From assembly GCA_910574455.1 (NCBI GenBank), contig CAJSYZ010000002.1, positions 955,671 to 1,019,670 on the forward strand: a stretch of 64,000 nucleotides of DNA. The letters are read 5' to 3'. Each line of letters starts with the position of its first letter. Within the stretch, counting starts at the first letter, position 1. This document shows positions 12,593-25,000 of this stretch, one piece after another. A program made the translations under genes and the position numbers. The stretch is from Trichaptum fuscoviolaceum. Its lineage: Eukaryota; Basidiomycota; Agaricomycetes; Hymenochaetales; Trichaptaceae. The notes beneath the pieces were generated by a model that made no database searches, was not told the DNA's origin, and saw only the letters and a program-made list of their open reading frames with translations.

Positions 12593-13195
12593 AAAGATGA
12601 TTGTCACCCCCCTGATTTCTGGTTTTTCGAGTTTTATTACTTCCACATAGCAGAAAAATTCTATAAATATTTGTGTATAACTGCATCTTTGTTCTACGTA
12701 TAATAGTATAGAAAGAAAGGAAATTCTCAATCAAAGTAAGAAGATAACAAGGACTTTCTGTGTTCTCGGGGTTACCAAATTTGGCATCATTTTCGTCTTT
12801 ATATGCTGCCGGAAACTCTCATCTCAAACCCATAAAGCTTCAAAATTTAGCAGCATATAGCTATATGTCTACTTGTCCTACTATAGGAGTTTCATGACTG
12901 GTTATTGCCTGCATGGCTCTTGAAAGTGCCGAGTACCTCAAAAATGCCAAATAAAGCCAAAATTTGCTTTTAATTCATGAATCTGACATTCTTTCTGTAA
13001 TATCTTCTGAACAACTAATCAGATACTCTTGATAATTTTATGATGTATAGTAAGACATCTAAAGAAGCTTTCTGCAAAGTTAGAATGGTGAATGCACTGT
13101 GCATTCTGTTGTAAAAAATCAACATATCCTGTAACTTAGGCCTTTTGAGTAATTTCCCACGACACCAAAACACTCAGGCTGGCACTGGCATTCGA
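12593..13195. other. AT-rich array spacer
   Basis: This 600-base AT-rich stretch has no gene. It ends with CACTCAGGCTGGCACTGGC immediately before the next array unit, so the unit junction carries the same palindrome vocabulary as the other spacers. Confidence 0.5.
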
Positions 13196-13230
13196 ATTCG
13201 CAATTTGCGTCGTGAGCTGCTTTGCCAACG

Positions 13231-14313
13231 TCAGGTAGACTGTTTGACGCACCTCTCATCAATGAGCTCGAGCTCAAGGTTGCGGTACTCGAGGCATCGG
13301 ACGCAAATACCGACACCGGAATTTCCGAAATCGATCCAGAGGATGGGGTGTGGTGAGGAGGCTGATCCCATCGAGCTCGCCTTCGCGTTTGGTGATCTCG
13401 GGCTTCTTGACGTCCGCGTACAGGAAGAAGTCGCAGAAGAGCGCTTGAGCCTGCCTAGGGCTTGCGCTTTTGAACTCGATCCAAACATCCATGCCACCGG
13501 GGCGCGAGAGCGCGGGGTCGAAACGCTCAAGATGGTTCGTCGCTGCGACGAGAAGAGGAAGCGGCCAACAGCAGCGGCGACACCATCAAGTGCATTAAGA
13601 AGGCCAGAAAGAGAGAGCGTGTTCACGTCGGATAGAGTGTCATATTTCTTGCTTTTCTTCTTCTTGCCAATTTCTTCATTGTCGTCATCATCGTCATCTT
13701 ATCCTTGTTGTCGGACAACAAAGAGCTCTTCTTCTTACCACCAGGAACACAGGTTGAGGACCCGTCGCGCGAAGTTGAGCGAGTGAATGCAGCGTCAAGG
13801 TCCTCGAGAAGGACAATTCACGGGGCAGGCACACGGCCCATAAGCGACGACAACGTCACATCGTTCATCCAAAAAGCGGAACGTGAGATGGCGAGAATGT
13901 CGAGCATGAGCGCGCCAGCAAGGGCATGGATCAACGATGATCTGCCCAAGCCAGGGACACGATAGAGGAAATTGTCGCGACGAGAGTGGTTACCACGGTC
14001 AGCGCACCACTGATTCAGAAAGAGAGGTTAAACTTTCAGTCGATGTGTGGCACTTTATGTACATACCTTCTCTGATTGCAAGAAGTCCCTTGTGTCGGCA
14101 AGGAGCATCTCTTAAATCCCCGCCATGAGCCATGGAATCAGCGAAATAGATATGAATTTGATGGTCGTCTGGTGAGGCAAACTGGAAGCCTTTGAGCTCC
14201 TCATCTCCGAATGACTTGTCTCTGAAAGAAGACTTGCCCGGCAAGATGGTGCGCGCTGTCGTCTCGAACTCGTAAGCGTGCTGGCATTCTAAGCGCTTCA
14301 ACAACCATAGCAT
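13231..14313 (-). pseudogene. BCS1-like AAA ATPase pseudogene, copy 2
   Basis: It is nearly identical to copy 1 and carries the same lesions: Arg in Walker A, the stop before Walker B and the frameshift after LDGVAAAVGRF. The gene was therefore dead before the array expanded. It lacks three bases present in copy 1 near 7395. Confidence 0.85.
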
Positions 14314-15683
14314 CAGCCAGTCATGTAGTTGTGTTCATCGGGTCATGAGCTATTGTTGCAATAGCGGATAACTACTAGGGCTACTTACCAGTCCCCACAA
14401 CAATGAAAGTGTCTCCGGAAGTCTCTAGTTTCCAACCTGACCATGGCTGTCAGTGGTGGTAGCGGACGACGGAGGGCCTGTGATGCCAGTGTCAGACCCC
14501 ACGTGGGAAGTCATCATGTCGATGCTGGGTACTACTAGTAGCAGGAGTGCGATGGCAATGGTGGTGGTGCTGTCTGGCGGTGTTCCAGAATTGCACCATC
14601 TTGCGTGCGCTGTAAACGGTGTGAGCTAGGATTCTGTATCAAATGGTATGTAAATAACGTGAAGTAAAAGGATTGAGAAGGAGAATAAACTCACCAGCCT
14701 TGAACTCCTGTGCCATGCTCGTGCAGACCTCTGTCTCCCATTCCGCCCAGATCTGTTACGACATAATTTAGTACAAAGTGCAGGAGAGCAGCGCATGGAA
14801 GATGTCGTATGTGAAGGAGACAGCGCCAAGGTTGAAGAAAATGACAAGCCTCAAGGTAGTGCAAGAGGATGAGATGAGAGAGTTTGTGCGCATGGTGGGG
14901 GAGTTGAGGAAGGGGCTCAGTCTGGGAAAAGGCGAGCGGCGATGTCCACGTCGGGCTCTTGCTGACTCGGAGTCGGGAAAACAATACTACCAAGTTGCGT
15001 GTCTGTCTTTGAATCAAGGTTGGTCGCAAAGCCCATTTGTTCCAGCTCCTCCGTCGTCTGCCAGAAGGCAATAGCATAAGTCAAGCCGTCCAGTTCCCTC
15101 TGACCTAGAACGTCCCGAGAATAACAACCGGTCATTCCATTAAAATTATTATACCTAATAGTTGTCGAGCAGAGCAGTTGTAGTAGTAGCCGGACCGACC
15201 TTCGCCCCTCAGGCTTAGTTTACTAGTACTAGTAGTTTCCGACTTCAAGCTGACCTCCGAATCGGAAGAACTTCCGAGTCAGAGCCTGAGACCGAGTCGT
15301 GGGACTTCAAGTTCAGCTCAAAAGTTCAAGTTGCCGAACAGTGACCCGTAACGATGTTCGGTCTTCAGGTTGGTAGACCCGGATTCGAGCCAGTCGTGAA
15401 TTTATCGAGCAGTAATTAGAGCATCACTGGTGCCAGTGAGTCCAAGTCCGACTCGGAATAGTTAGTAAACAATTCATATCGTTTTTTATTTACATACAGT
15501 CATACAACAACTTGAATACCGATGCACAGAAAACACAAGTATAAGGTCGACGAACACAGAACAGGAGACAAACATACAAAGACACAACTTGAATACTAGT
15601 GGTATGCACTGGTATGAGGTAATACTACGAAAAGAAAACAGTTAGAAATAGTTTGAGTACAAGCCTGAGTCCTCACTGGCAGG
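14314..15683. other. Array spacer, copy 2
   Basis: Same content as 8002-9507: no convincing gene, and G-centred palindromes and ACTAGT tracts from about 15130 onward. Confidence 0.5.
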
Positions 15684-18609
15684 CTACTTCGTCTGACTCC
15701 GAGTCTGCGGTTTAAGTGAATTAAAAGGTTCCAATGCTGCTCGTTCCCGCTCAACCTTGTGGTGCTCCTCATTAAACCACGCTTCCCATGTCCTCGAGCC
15801 CTTGTTAGCCCTAGTTACCTTAATCTGTGGATGATATTCCGCAAGTTCCGACATCACTGCATCATCCTTTTGTGATTCGAATCCGAAATGAATATCACCG
15901 TAACCGGAGGTGCGCATCTCCGACAATTGTTGCCAAATAGGGACTCCGTAAGTGAACCCATCGTGTTGCCATTCCGTCGAAGTCGTAACAAAGATGATTG
16001 TACCAAGTGCGTTGGCATCCTGGTCGATGACCAAGCTTCCGGAATCACCTTGGTCTCCAAATATACGGCTACGACCACCGAAGTGCTTGCCGGGTGGAAA
16101 TTGCAGGACCGCCTGCCAGCAACTCTCGACGCCCTTTACACCTTCTTTGATTCCACAGGCTTTGCGACGTTTGCCTTTACCGGAGAATGTGACATCAAAT
16201 TCTAGTGTAAGATCGACCCAGTAGGAAGTGAGATTGTTATAAACGCCCACTGTGTGGCCAGTTGTCCAACCAAACTTATATACCCGTCTTGTTTCAAGCT
16301 TCGAGGATACGACCTTTGTGCCATCATTCGCTAGTGCTCTATGGAGCTGCTTATCTTTAATCGCTTGTTCGTCCGTTTCTTCTTGATAAAGACGGCTGTA
16401 GATGTCGCGCGGTTTCGTGAAATCTTTGATATGCACCAGACCATCATGTACTTGAGTGCCTTCCTTCCATCCCATGAACTCCAGAATGTCGTCGAAAGCA
16501 GCTGAACCACACATGCTCTTTGGTTCATACCTTCTCAAGTCTGCATAATTCCAAAATTGCCCCTTCCCATGCTGCTCGCAGAGAGTAGTCTTGTCAGATG
16601 GGGAACGGTCGTCACAAATCCTGATCAACGCCCAGTCCGATGCATAGGGGTGCTTGCTAGTCCTCGGCTTCTTCGCGTCATCTTTTCTTATTAAACCGAT
16701 TGAACCTTCCCGGAGAGAATTCGACATATCCAAACTGCTCCATACACTGGAAATTCAATTCGCATCTCTTGACCTTGTTGAAGAAAGCTGTCGCGTCATC
16801 GCATTCCTTTTGGACTTCCTTCTTTACAACCTGATCTTTTATGATCTTCTTATCCACGAGAAGATCGAATTCTTTCCTCTGCTTTTCCAACTCGCGTTCC
16901 ATCATTCGTAAGTGGTCAGCCAGCTTCTCAGGCGTGAACAGCGAAACATAGGCCGTATAATTCGAGTTCTCGTCATGTTTGTAGTCGATGTACTGAGAGG
17001 CTTCCGTGATTTTATAGTTCTTGCCATCGCCTTTCGATGTTTTGTTGCCCTTCTTGTTCCCTTTGACGCCCTTCTTGCCCTTCTTATTGCATTTCTTGCC
17101 TTTCTTCAAGCTGGCATCCTCCAAGTTGCTTTCAGAATCCTCAGGATGAAGATGGAACTGTAAATTAAATGGAATGGTGCCATGTCGACAACCGAGGGCA
17201 TATAAGATGGGCTCCTCGTTTTGTATCTTAATCCCAAACAGTGACCCGGTTGAATAGCTGTCATACTGCGTTTTGCCCCTGGTCTCAGTGATGCCAAGGC
17301 ATATCCCAACACATGTGGTGAAAGGCGCAGCAAGGCGCTGTAAGTACGTGTTGGCGGTATGGCGATCTTCATAGTTGCCCATTATACGTGGCTCTAGAAC
17401 CATAGGGCTTGCTCGGATCAGGCGGGAGCGGCTGGCGGGAGTGGACGAGGTATTTTTCGATCCTGTAGGCCAGCCTTGGCCTTGAACACCGTGAGCGGCG
17501 TCAGAGTCACTATGAGGGTCGTTGATGCTCTGACCGGGGGCAGACGGAGTGAAAGATGGTCTAGGGCGCTTTAGGTGGTGATTGCCATCGACAGCCTCAG
17601 GAACGTCATCGTCACCAGCCTGAGTACGGTTACGCTTCATATTAGCAGGGCCATCTGTGTTATCGCCGGAAGCCAGTTTGATATGTCGTTCCCTAATCTC
17701 GACCTCGACATCATAAATTGCGAGCTCCCATAGTATGTCCTTCACCCTCTCCGCAGCCCAGCATCCCACTTTAGGGTGGAGACTGGGCTCCGTATCAACT
17801 CCGATCATAACAACGACGGGCCACTCATTTTCAGCGAGCAACTCGTGTCTAATGCCCACACTGGCAGGGCGTTCGAGGCCAACGCGGTTAACCTCAAATA
17901 GGTTCGCCTTTCCGTGCCCCTCGAGATATAGTGCCTTGAATATCGGCAATATTTTTGGGAACAAGTCTGCATCCCAGAACTCAGTAATGCGGTGATCACC
18001 CACAACCCCTACGCATTTCCACATGTTAGTCCGTTCCCAGTCGCCGCCGGTGCGCCCGACCAGGCGAGGAGCCCCCTCCAGGCCATAGTAATATTCCTCC
18101 TGTTCTAAAGGCGAGATAGTTTCCCTTCGTGTGGCGCGATTTGGTGCCAGTGTACAGTGAGCCTGTACGACGGTAGGCGCCTGAGTTGGGGAAGTACTGC
18201 CAGGTCGGACAGTGTCAACTTCGCGAGTCGACATGCCAGTGTGAGTGTTTGTTGGCATCCGAGGGGTTCTATGAGGCACTATTGATCCGCTCATACTCTG
18301 ATTCTCTGCCACGAGTAGAAGTAGTCAACAAAGCAGGACTACCGGCGAAGGAGAAAGTAGGACTCACCTGGCCATATGCCATCGATTACACCTTCTAGTC
18401 TCTGCCTTGCAGATCGAATACTATTTTCCTCGTTGGATGGGCGAAAGCCCGTGATCTGCCGAGACAATTCTATCAAATCAAAGCCTTCCCTTGGCGAAGC
18501 TGGATATCACCTCATTAATCATTGCTGCTGGTATAGGAGAACGTAGTAGAAAGCTGTAGGACTCACGCGGAATCGGATTTCTACACGATGGCTTGGATGA
18601 TGCCAGCAT
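15684..18609 (-). pseudogene. Trypsin-like protease, array copy 2, frameshifted in the middle
   Basis: The same three-exon gene as copy 1, with the start ATG complement at 18607-18609. One extra T in a T-run at about 16680-16685 breaks the frame between the coiled-coil insertion and the DDAKKPRTSKHPYASDWALI block, which would separate the catalytic His from the Asp and Ser. The C-terminus is in the longer form here and ends WFNEEHHKVERERAALEPF... at 15684. Copies 1 and 2 thus have complementary single-base defects. It is either a pseudogene or a consensus error in one copy of a collapsed repeat. Confidence 0.75.
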
Positions 18610-18768
18610 GATGCTGATTCAAGTTGAAGTCGTTGCTGTTGTGCTTTCGAGTTCAAGATGAATAGGTAGTACTATTGGGACGAAATGGGAAAGAATGCAG
18701 TGGGAAACTGAGTGCGTCGTCTTCAACCAGTGGCACTCAGGCTGGCAGTGCCATGGCACCGGCAGTGC

Positions 18769-18914
18769 TTACTACTACTACTACTACTACTAGTAGTAGT
18801 AGTAGTACTACTTACTACTACTAGTAGTAGTAGTAGTACTACTTACTACTACTAGTACAGCCGGTTACTAGTAGTACTACTTACTACTAGTACAGCCGGT
18901 TACTAGTAGTACTA
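18769..18914. repeat. TAC/TAG inverted microsatellite, copy 2
   Basis: Second copy of the 12458-12592 hairpin-forming tract, a few triplets longer. Length change between near-identical units shows it is the fast-evolving part of the unit. Confidence 0.9.
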
Positions 18915-19515
18915 AAGATGATTGTCACCCCCCTGATTTCTGGTTTTTCGAGTTTTATTACTTCCACATAGCAGAAAAATTCTATAAATATTTGTGTATA
19001 ACTGCATCTTTGTTCTACGTATAATAGTATAGAAAGAAAGGAAATTCTCAATCAAAGTAAGAAGATAACAAGGACTTTCTGTGTTCTCGGGGTTACCAAA
19101 TTTGGCATCATTTTCGTCTTTATATGCTGCCGGAAACTCTCATCTCAAACCCATAAAGCTTCAAAATTTAGCAGCATATAGCTATATGTCTACTTGTCCT
19201 ACTATAGGAGTTTCATGACTGGTTATTGCCTGCATGGCTCTTGAAAGTGCCGAGTACCTCAAAAATGCCAAATAAAGCCAAAATTTGCTTTTAATTCATG
19301 AATCTGACATTCTTTCTGTAATATCTTCTGAACAACTAATCAGATACTCTTGATAATTTTATGATGTATAGTAAGACATCTAAAGAAGCTTTCTGCAAAG
19401 TTAGAATGGTGAATGCACTGTGCATTCTGTTGTAAAAAATCAACATATCCTGTAACTTAGGCCTTTTGGTAATTTCCCACGACACCAAAACACTCAGGCT
19501 GGCACTGGCATTCGA
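18915..19515. other. AT-rich array spacer, copy 2
   Basis: Copy of 12593-13195. No gene is seen. It leads into the truncated third unit. Confidence 0.5.
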
Positions 19516-21987
19516 ATTCGCAATTTGCGTCGTGAGCTGCTTTGCCAACGTCAGGTAGACTGTTTGACGCACCTCTCATCAATGAGCTCGAGCTCAAGGT
19601 TGCGGTACTCGAGGCATCGGACGCAAATACCGACACCGGAATTTCCGAAATCGATCCAGAGGATGGGGTGTGGTGAGGAGGCTGATCCCATCGAGCTCGC
19701 CTTCGCGTTTGGTGATCTCGGGCTTCTTGACGTCCGCGTACAGGAAGAAGTCGCAGAAGAGCGCTTGAGCCTGCCTAGGGCTTGCGCTTTTGAACTCGAT
19801 CCAAACATCCATGCCACCGGGGCGCGAGAGCGCGGGGTCGAAACGCTCAAGATGGTTCGTCGCTGCGACGAGAAGAGGAAGCGGCCAACAGCAGCGGCGA
19901 CACCATCAAGTGCATTAAGAAGGCCAGAAAGAGAGAGCGTGTTCACGTCGGATAGAGTGTCATATTTCTTGCTTTTCTTCTTCTTGCCAATTTCTTCATT
20001 GTCGTCATCATCGTCATCTTATCCTTGTTGTCGGACAACAAAGAGCTCTTCTTCTTACCACCAGGAACACAGGTTGAGGACCCGTCGCGCGAAGTTGAGC
20101 GAGTGAATGCAGCGTCAAGGTCCTCGAGAAGGACAATTCACGGGGCAGGCACACGGCCCATAAGCGACGACAACGTCACATCGTTCATCCAAAAAGCGGA
20201 ACGTGAGATGGCGAGAATGTCGAGCATGAGCGCGCCAGCAAGGGCATGGATCAACGATGATCTGCCCAAGCCAGGGACACGATAGAGGAAATTGTCGCGA
20301 CGAGAGTGGTTACCACGGTCAGCGCACCACTGATTCAGAAAGAGAGGTTAAACTTTCAGTCGATGTGTGGCACTTTATGTACATACCTTCTCTGATTGCA
20401 AGAAGTCCCTTGTGTCGGCAAGGAGCATCTCTTAAATCCCCGCCATGAGCCATGGAATCAGCGAAATAGATATGAATTTGATGGTCGTCTGGTGAGGCAA
20501 ACTGGAAGCCTTTGAGCTCCTCATCTCCGAATGACTTGTCTCTGAAAGAAGACTTGCCCGGCAAGATGGTGCGCGCTGTCGTCTCGAACTCGTAAGCGTG
20601 CTGGCATTCTAAGCGCTTCAACAACCATAGCATCAGCCAGTCATGTAGTTGTGTTCATCGGGTCATGAGCTATTGTTGCAATAGCGGATAACTACTAGGG
20701 CTACTTACCAGTCCCCACAACAATGAAAGTGTCTCCGGAAGTCTCTAGTTTCCAACCTGACCATGGCTGTCAGTGGTGGTAGCGGACGACGGAGGGCCTG
20801 TGATGCCAGTGTCAGACCCCACGTGGGAAGTCATCATGTCGATGCTGGGTACTACTAGTAGCAGGAGTGCGATGGCAATGGTGGTGGTGCTGTCTGGCGG
20901 TGTTCCAGAATTGCACCATCTTGCGTGCGCTGTAAACGGTGTGAGCTAGGATTCTGTATCAAATGGTATGTAAATAACGTGAAGTAAAAGGATTGAGAAG
21001 GAGAATAAACTCACCAGCCTTGAACTCCTGTGCCATGCTCGTGCAGACCTCTGTCTCCCATTCCGCCCAGATCTGTTACGACATAATTTAGTACAAAGTG
21101 CAGGAGAGCAGCGCATGGAAGATGTCGTATGTGAAGGAGACAGCGCCAAGGTTGAAGAAAATGACAAGCCTCAAGGTAGTGCAAGAGGATGAGATGAGAG
21201 AGTTTGTGCGCATGGTGGGGGAGTTGAGGAAGGGGCTCAGTCTGGGAAAAGGCGAGCGGCGATGTCCACGTCGGGCTCTTGCTGACTCGGAGTCGGGAAA
21301 ACAATACTACCAAGTTGCGTGTCTGTCTTTGAATCAAGGTTGGTCGCAAAGCCCATTTGTTCCAGCTCCTCCGTCGTCTGCCAGAAGGCAATAGCATAAG
21401 TCAAGCCGTCCAGTTCCCTCTGACCTAGAACGTCCCGAGAATAACAACCGGTCATTCCATTAAAATTATTATACCTAATAGTTGTCGAGCAGAGCAGTTG
21501 TAGTAGTAGCCGGACCGACCTTCGCCCCTCAGGCTTAGTTTACTAGTACTAGTAGTTTCCGACTTCAAGCTGACCTCCGAGTCGGAAGAACTTCCGAGTC
21601 AGAGCCTGAGACCGAGTCGTGGGACTTCAACTTGAAGTTCAGCTCAAAAGTTCAAGTTGCCGAACAGTGACCCGTAACGATGTTCGGTCTTCAGGTTGGT
21701 AGACCCGGATTCGAGCCAGTCGTGAATTTATCGGGCAGTAATTAGAGCATCACTGGTGCCAGTGAGTCCAAGTCCGACTCGGAATAGTTAGTAAACAATT
21801 CATACTCGTTTTTTATTTACATACAGTCATACAACAACTTGAATACCGATGCACAGAAAACACAAGTATAAGGTCGACGAACACAGAACAGGAGACAAAC
21901 ATACAAAGACACAACTTGAATACTAGTGGTATGCACTGGTATGAGGTAATACTACGAAAAGAAAACAGTTAGAAATAGTTTGAGTAC
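19516..21987. repeat. Tandem array unit 3, truncated (2,472 bp)
   Basis: It matches units 1 and 2 from their left edge through the BCS1 remnant and the palindromic spacer. Similarity stops after TTTGAGTAC at 21987. In units 1 and 2 the protease 3' end follows this point; here a different gene (stop codon at 22026) follows. The breakpoint is at almost the same distance from the 3' end of both genes. Confidence 0.95.
19551..20633 (-). pseudogene. BCS1-like AAA ATPase pseudogene, copy 3
   Basis: Third copy, with the same inactivating changes as copies 1 and 2 and the three-base deletion seen in copy 2. Units 2 and 3 are therefore closer to each other than to unit 1 here. Confidence 0.85.
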
Positions 21988-22025
21988 CGAGTCCTCCCAG
22001 TACTACTACTACATCCGAGGCAAGC
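20634..22025. other. Array spacer copy 3 and junction to the next gene
   Basis: Copy of the spacer up to 21987, with a few changes such as an added AACTTGAAGTTC word near 21630. It is followed by 38 bases of new sequence with TACTACTAC before the stop codon of the next minus-strand gene. Confidence 0.5.
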
Positions 22026-25000
22026 TCAGTGGAAATCCCAAGTATAAATGTCTACCTTTTCCATAGAATTTACATAACTCTCCCAGATGCTATCCATGAG
22101 CTGTGATACTGATGTTGCTATTCGTCGAAGCAAGTGATGGTGCTTAGGTAGTAGAGCCGCTGACTCGGAGTCGCTTCCGTTTCCATCGCTTCCACTCGCA
22201 TCTGCACTCGCATCTGCACTTGCATCTGCACTCGCATCTGCACTCGCATCTGCACTCGCATCTGCACTCGCATCTGCAATTGCACTCGTAAGATCAGACA
22301 GAAACTTGACATTGACATTGCCCGGTTCTCGCTCCTTGCCCTTAACTGACTTTGACAATTCAACTTGCCGATCTACAACTTTGTCCGGTTCTTGATCCTT
22401 GAGCGTAAATGGCACACCCCAGACTACGTGCAGAAGGGTAAGAAGAGCATTAATGTCAAGGGTTTCTTGAGGTCCTTTCTTGACCATGGAGTAGGGCCCC
22501 TCTTCGGAGAGCATATAATCTTTAATCCAAGACGGGGTTTCCTGGACATCTTCCAACTCTCGGCCATAAAGTTTGGCAGGTGCCTGTATCAGAGCCAGAG
22601 CCACAAGATGCCTCATTCGGTCCGTACCCATGGGATAATTTAAGTTCGCCTCTGCACGTAAAACAAGAGCTAAAACCGTTTGCGCAGCGAAGGGACGAAC
22701 TCGTCCATGTTGGTATCGGTTCAGTAAATTGCGGAATGGTTCACCGTCTTTGACGACTTCGCCGGGTATGTCGCAAAGAATAATCTGTATTGCGCGAAGG
22801 AGACACGATGCTCGCTCACGATGAATGTTGCGCCGATGTCTGAGGTGGACCAGAAGTTTCGCAATCTTCGACGTTCTCTTGAAGCCGGGTCGAGAATGCA
22901 AGCCTAACGGAAGATCACATATTTGCAGCTCTTTCAGATACTCCACGTTGACAACACGACCAGCGATAGTCACCTCTTTCGTTTCGGACAGACGTTCGAA
23001 CTTTTCAACGCAAAAGGTCACCAAGTCGCCAATGAAGTTGTGTAGCTTGAGTGCGATGGGGAGGGACTTGAAGTCCTGCTTCTTCAAGACTTCTGCGGCT
23101 TCCTTATGCGCATCCTCGGCCTCCTCAGGCTCGGCCTCCTTCAAGTTGTCCCTTGCCTTCTTGGCCTGCCTTTCTTGGTTGATATACATACGTGTTGGCA
23201 ATTCCTCCGAACCTATAAAGTCCAGCGAGGCCATCGCATTGAAGCCGTAATCCTCGTCTTCAAGTGATAGAGTGAAGGCAGAGTCTGATTTCCCCGAAAA
23301 CCCATCTACTTCGGTGCTAACTCGAACACGCTTTAAGAATTTATTCCTTTCTTCTGAATTGTCATCTTTCGTCGTTGGCATTACGCCACAAGATAGAATC
23401 TCCTTATATTTTTCGTTCTTAGGGTTATCGAAGATATCGCATAAAGATTGCTGATCCTCAGTATCAAGGATGTTTTGTATCTTCTCCTCCATTTTGATGA
23501 CCTGCTCTTTTAAGAGCAGGAAGAGGGCGAAGTTAAATTCGAGTGCGCCGTGAAAGCGCGGAAGGAAGGATTTGAACATAGTGTTGATGCCCATCACGTC
23601 CAAGAGATCATAGTTTGCAGGTTGCCCAAGCTCTGGCACTTCCTCTGCGTTTTCGTCGTACTCGGTACGGAGATTTCCTTTCAGCGTCTCCAAGTCTTCA
23701 CTCTTTGCAACCAAATTCTGGTAATGGAATCGCGGACTCGGAAGCTTCGTGTCCGAGTCGGGGGGGTTGTCAGACTGAGCGTATTGTGTAAGCTCACTAG
23801 TAGGACCTTTATTCGACATGGTCGGGTCCTCGTTACCTTTAACGCCACTAGGCTGAGTGTTGGGCTCAGTAGCCTCAGCTTCGCGAAGTTCTGTGTTCGG
23901 GGGTTTATTCTTCGGGTTCTTCCCCTTCTTCTTCTTCGCTGACTTGTTCGTGTTGGGTGAGCCGGCCTCAGGCTGAGTCGTGACGGTGCCGGCCTCAGGC
24001 TGAGTCGTGACGGTGCCGGCCTCAGGCTGAGTGGCGGGCTTAGTCTCAGTCGGTGGGTAGATGAAGGACTTGTGCAAGGTCGAAACCTTTCTGTACAATG
24101 CGGATGGTTTCACACCCGTATCGGCGACAGGTTTTTTACTGGCCGGCTCAATCTTGAACGAATCTAGTTCCGGATATGCGTACCGGAACGCCTTGAACAA
24201 GTCATCTCTGGCATTCTCGCACAGAGAGCGGATGGCGGTGGCGGCGGCCGCATGCTCCAACTGCCAGTGCCATGTGAATCATGTAAACGAATGAAGACGC
24301 AGAGCAGTAACTTGAACATCAAACTTACAGCAAACGCTGATACTACCAAACCATACATGTGCTGCACTTGTATGGTAGAGCGATGATTCTCGCCGTCGGC
24401 CATCTCCGTTTTCAAGTCAATGATTTGGAGAGTCCTCTTGAGCGATTTGAGCTTCACGTAGAGAGTACTGTTCGGCTGCTCTTCCTGAAGCTCATTCGCG
24501 ATTTCATTGAGACTTTTGATCACGGAGGTGAGGTCGTTTGGAAGGTCTCCGTCAAGCCCTTTTTTAGCTCTTTGATGGCGATGCGCGACTTGGAAACGCT
24601 GTACTTCAGACATTCGTCGAGTTCTCGTATCAGGTTTTCAACATCTCTCTGCAGCGATTGCCACTTTAACCTTCCCGCCTCTGCCTCATCCCCGCGCTTC
24701 GACTCCAAGGACCAAAAATGCTCTTGAGGAGCGTCGACAGCCATTTCAGCCCTGATCTTTTGGCCCAGATCATAAACGGTATTAGTTTTCCCCGGGCCCA
24801 CGCGCGCCTCCCAAGTAGCGTCCCCTACGTCTTCCTCCAGATGGCGTAACGCGATTCCCGCAAGCGGTTCTGCTTCAACACGCAGTTCCGACATTTGGCG
24901 CAAAATTTCTTGTGCAAGCGGAACACTTCGACTACGGTAGTTTTCCCATGATGACTTTGCTTTCGTCACGAGTTCATCTGCTACTTCAGAGGAATAAGAC

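Larger units (their letters stand above)
6882..13195. repeat. Tandem array unit 1 (6,314 bp)
   Basis: The sequence from 6882 is repeated almost base for base from 13196, and again from 19516 up to 21987. Each full unit holds, on the minus strand, a BCS1-like pseudogene and a trypsin-like protease gene, separated by palindrome-rich spacers. Unit 1 differs from unit 2 by small indels, for example three extra bases near 7395 and single-base changes in homopolymers. The near identity points to recent tandem duplication. Confidence 0.95.
13196..19515. repeat. Tandem array unit 2 (6,320 bp)
   Basis: It repeats unit 1 with an offset of 6,312-6,314 bases. Boundaries were placed where ATTCGCAATTTGCGTCG starts in each unit. 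It differs from unit 1 by a handful of indels, mostly in homopolymers and microsatellites. Confidence 0.95.

Noticed and set aside
22118..22363. Minus-strand frame with MRVQMRVQ repeats
   Set aside because: Other-frame reading of the 12-bp ASAD-encoding minisatellite.
22026..24260. A stand-alone 744-residue protein starting at 24260
   Set aside because: The first codon is TTG and is preceded by a good intron acceptor (CTGGCAG); an upstream exon with a GTAAGT donor joins in phase.
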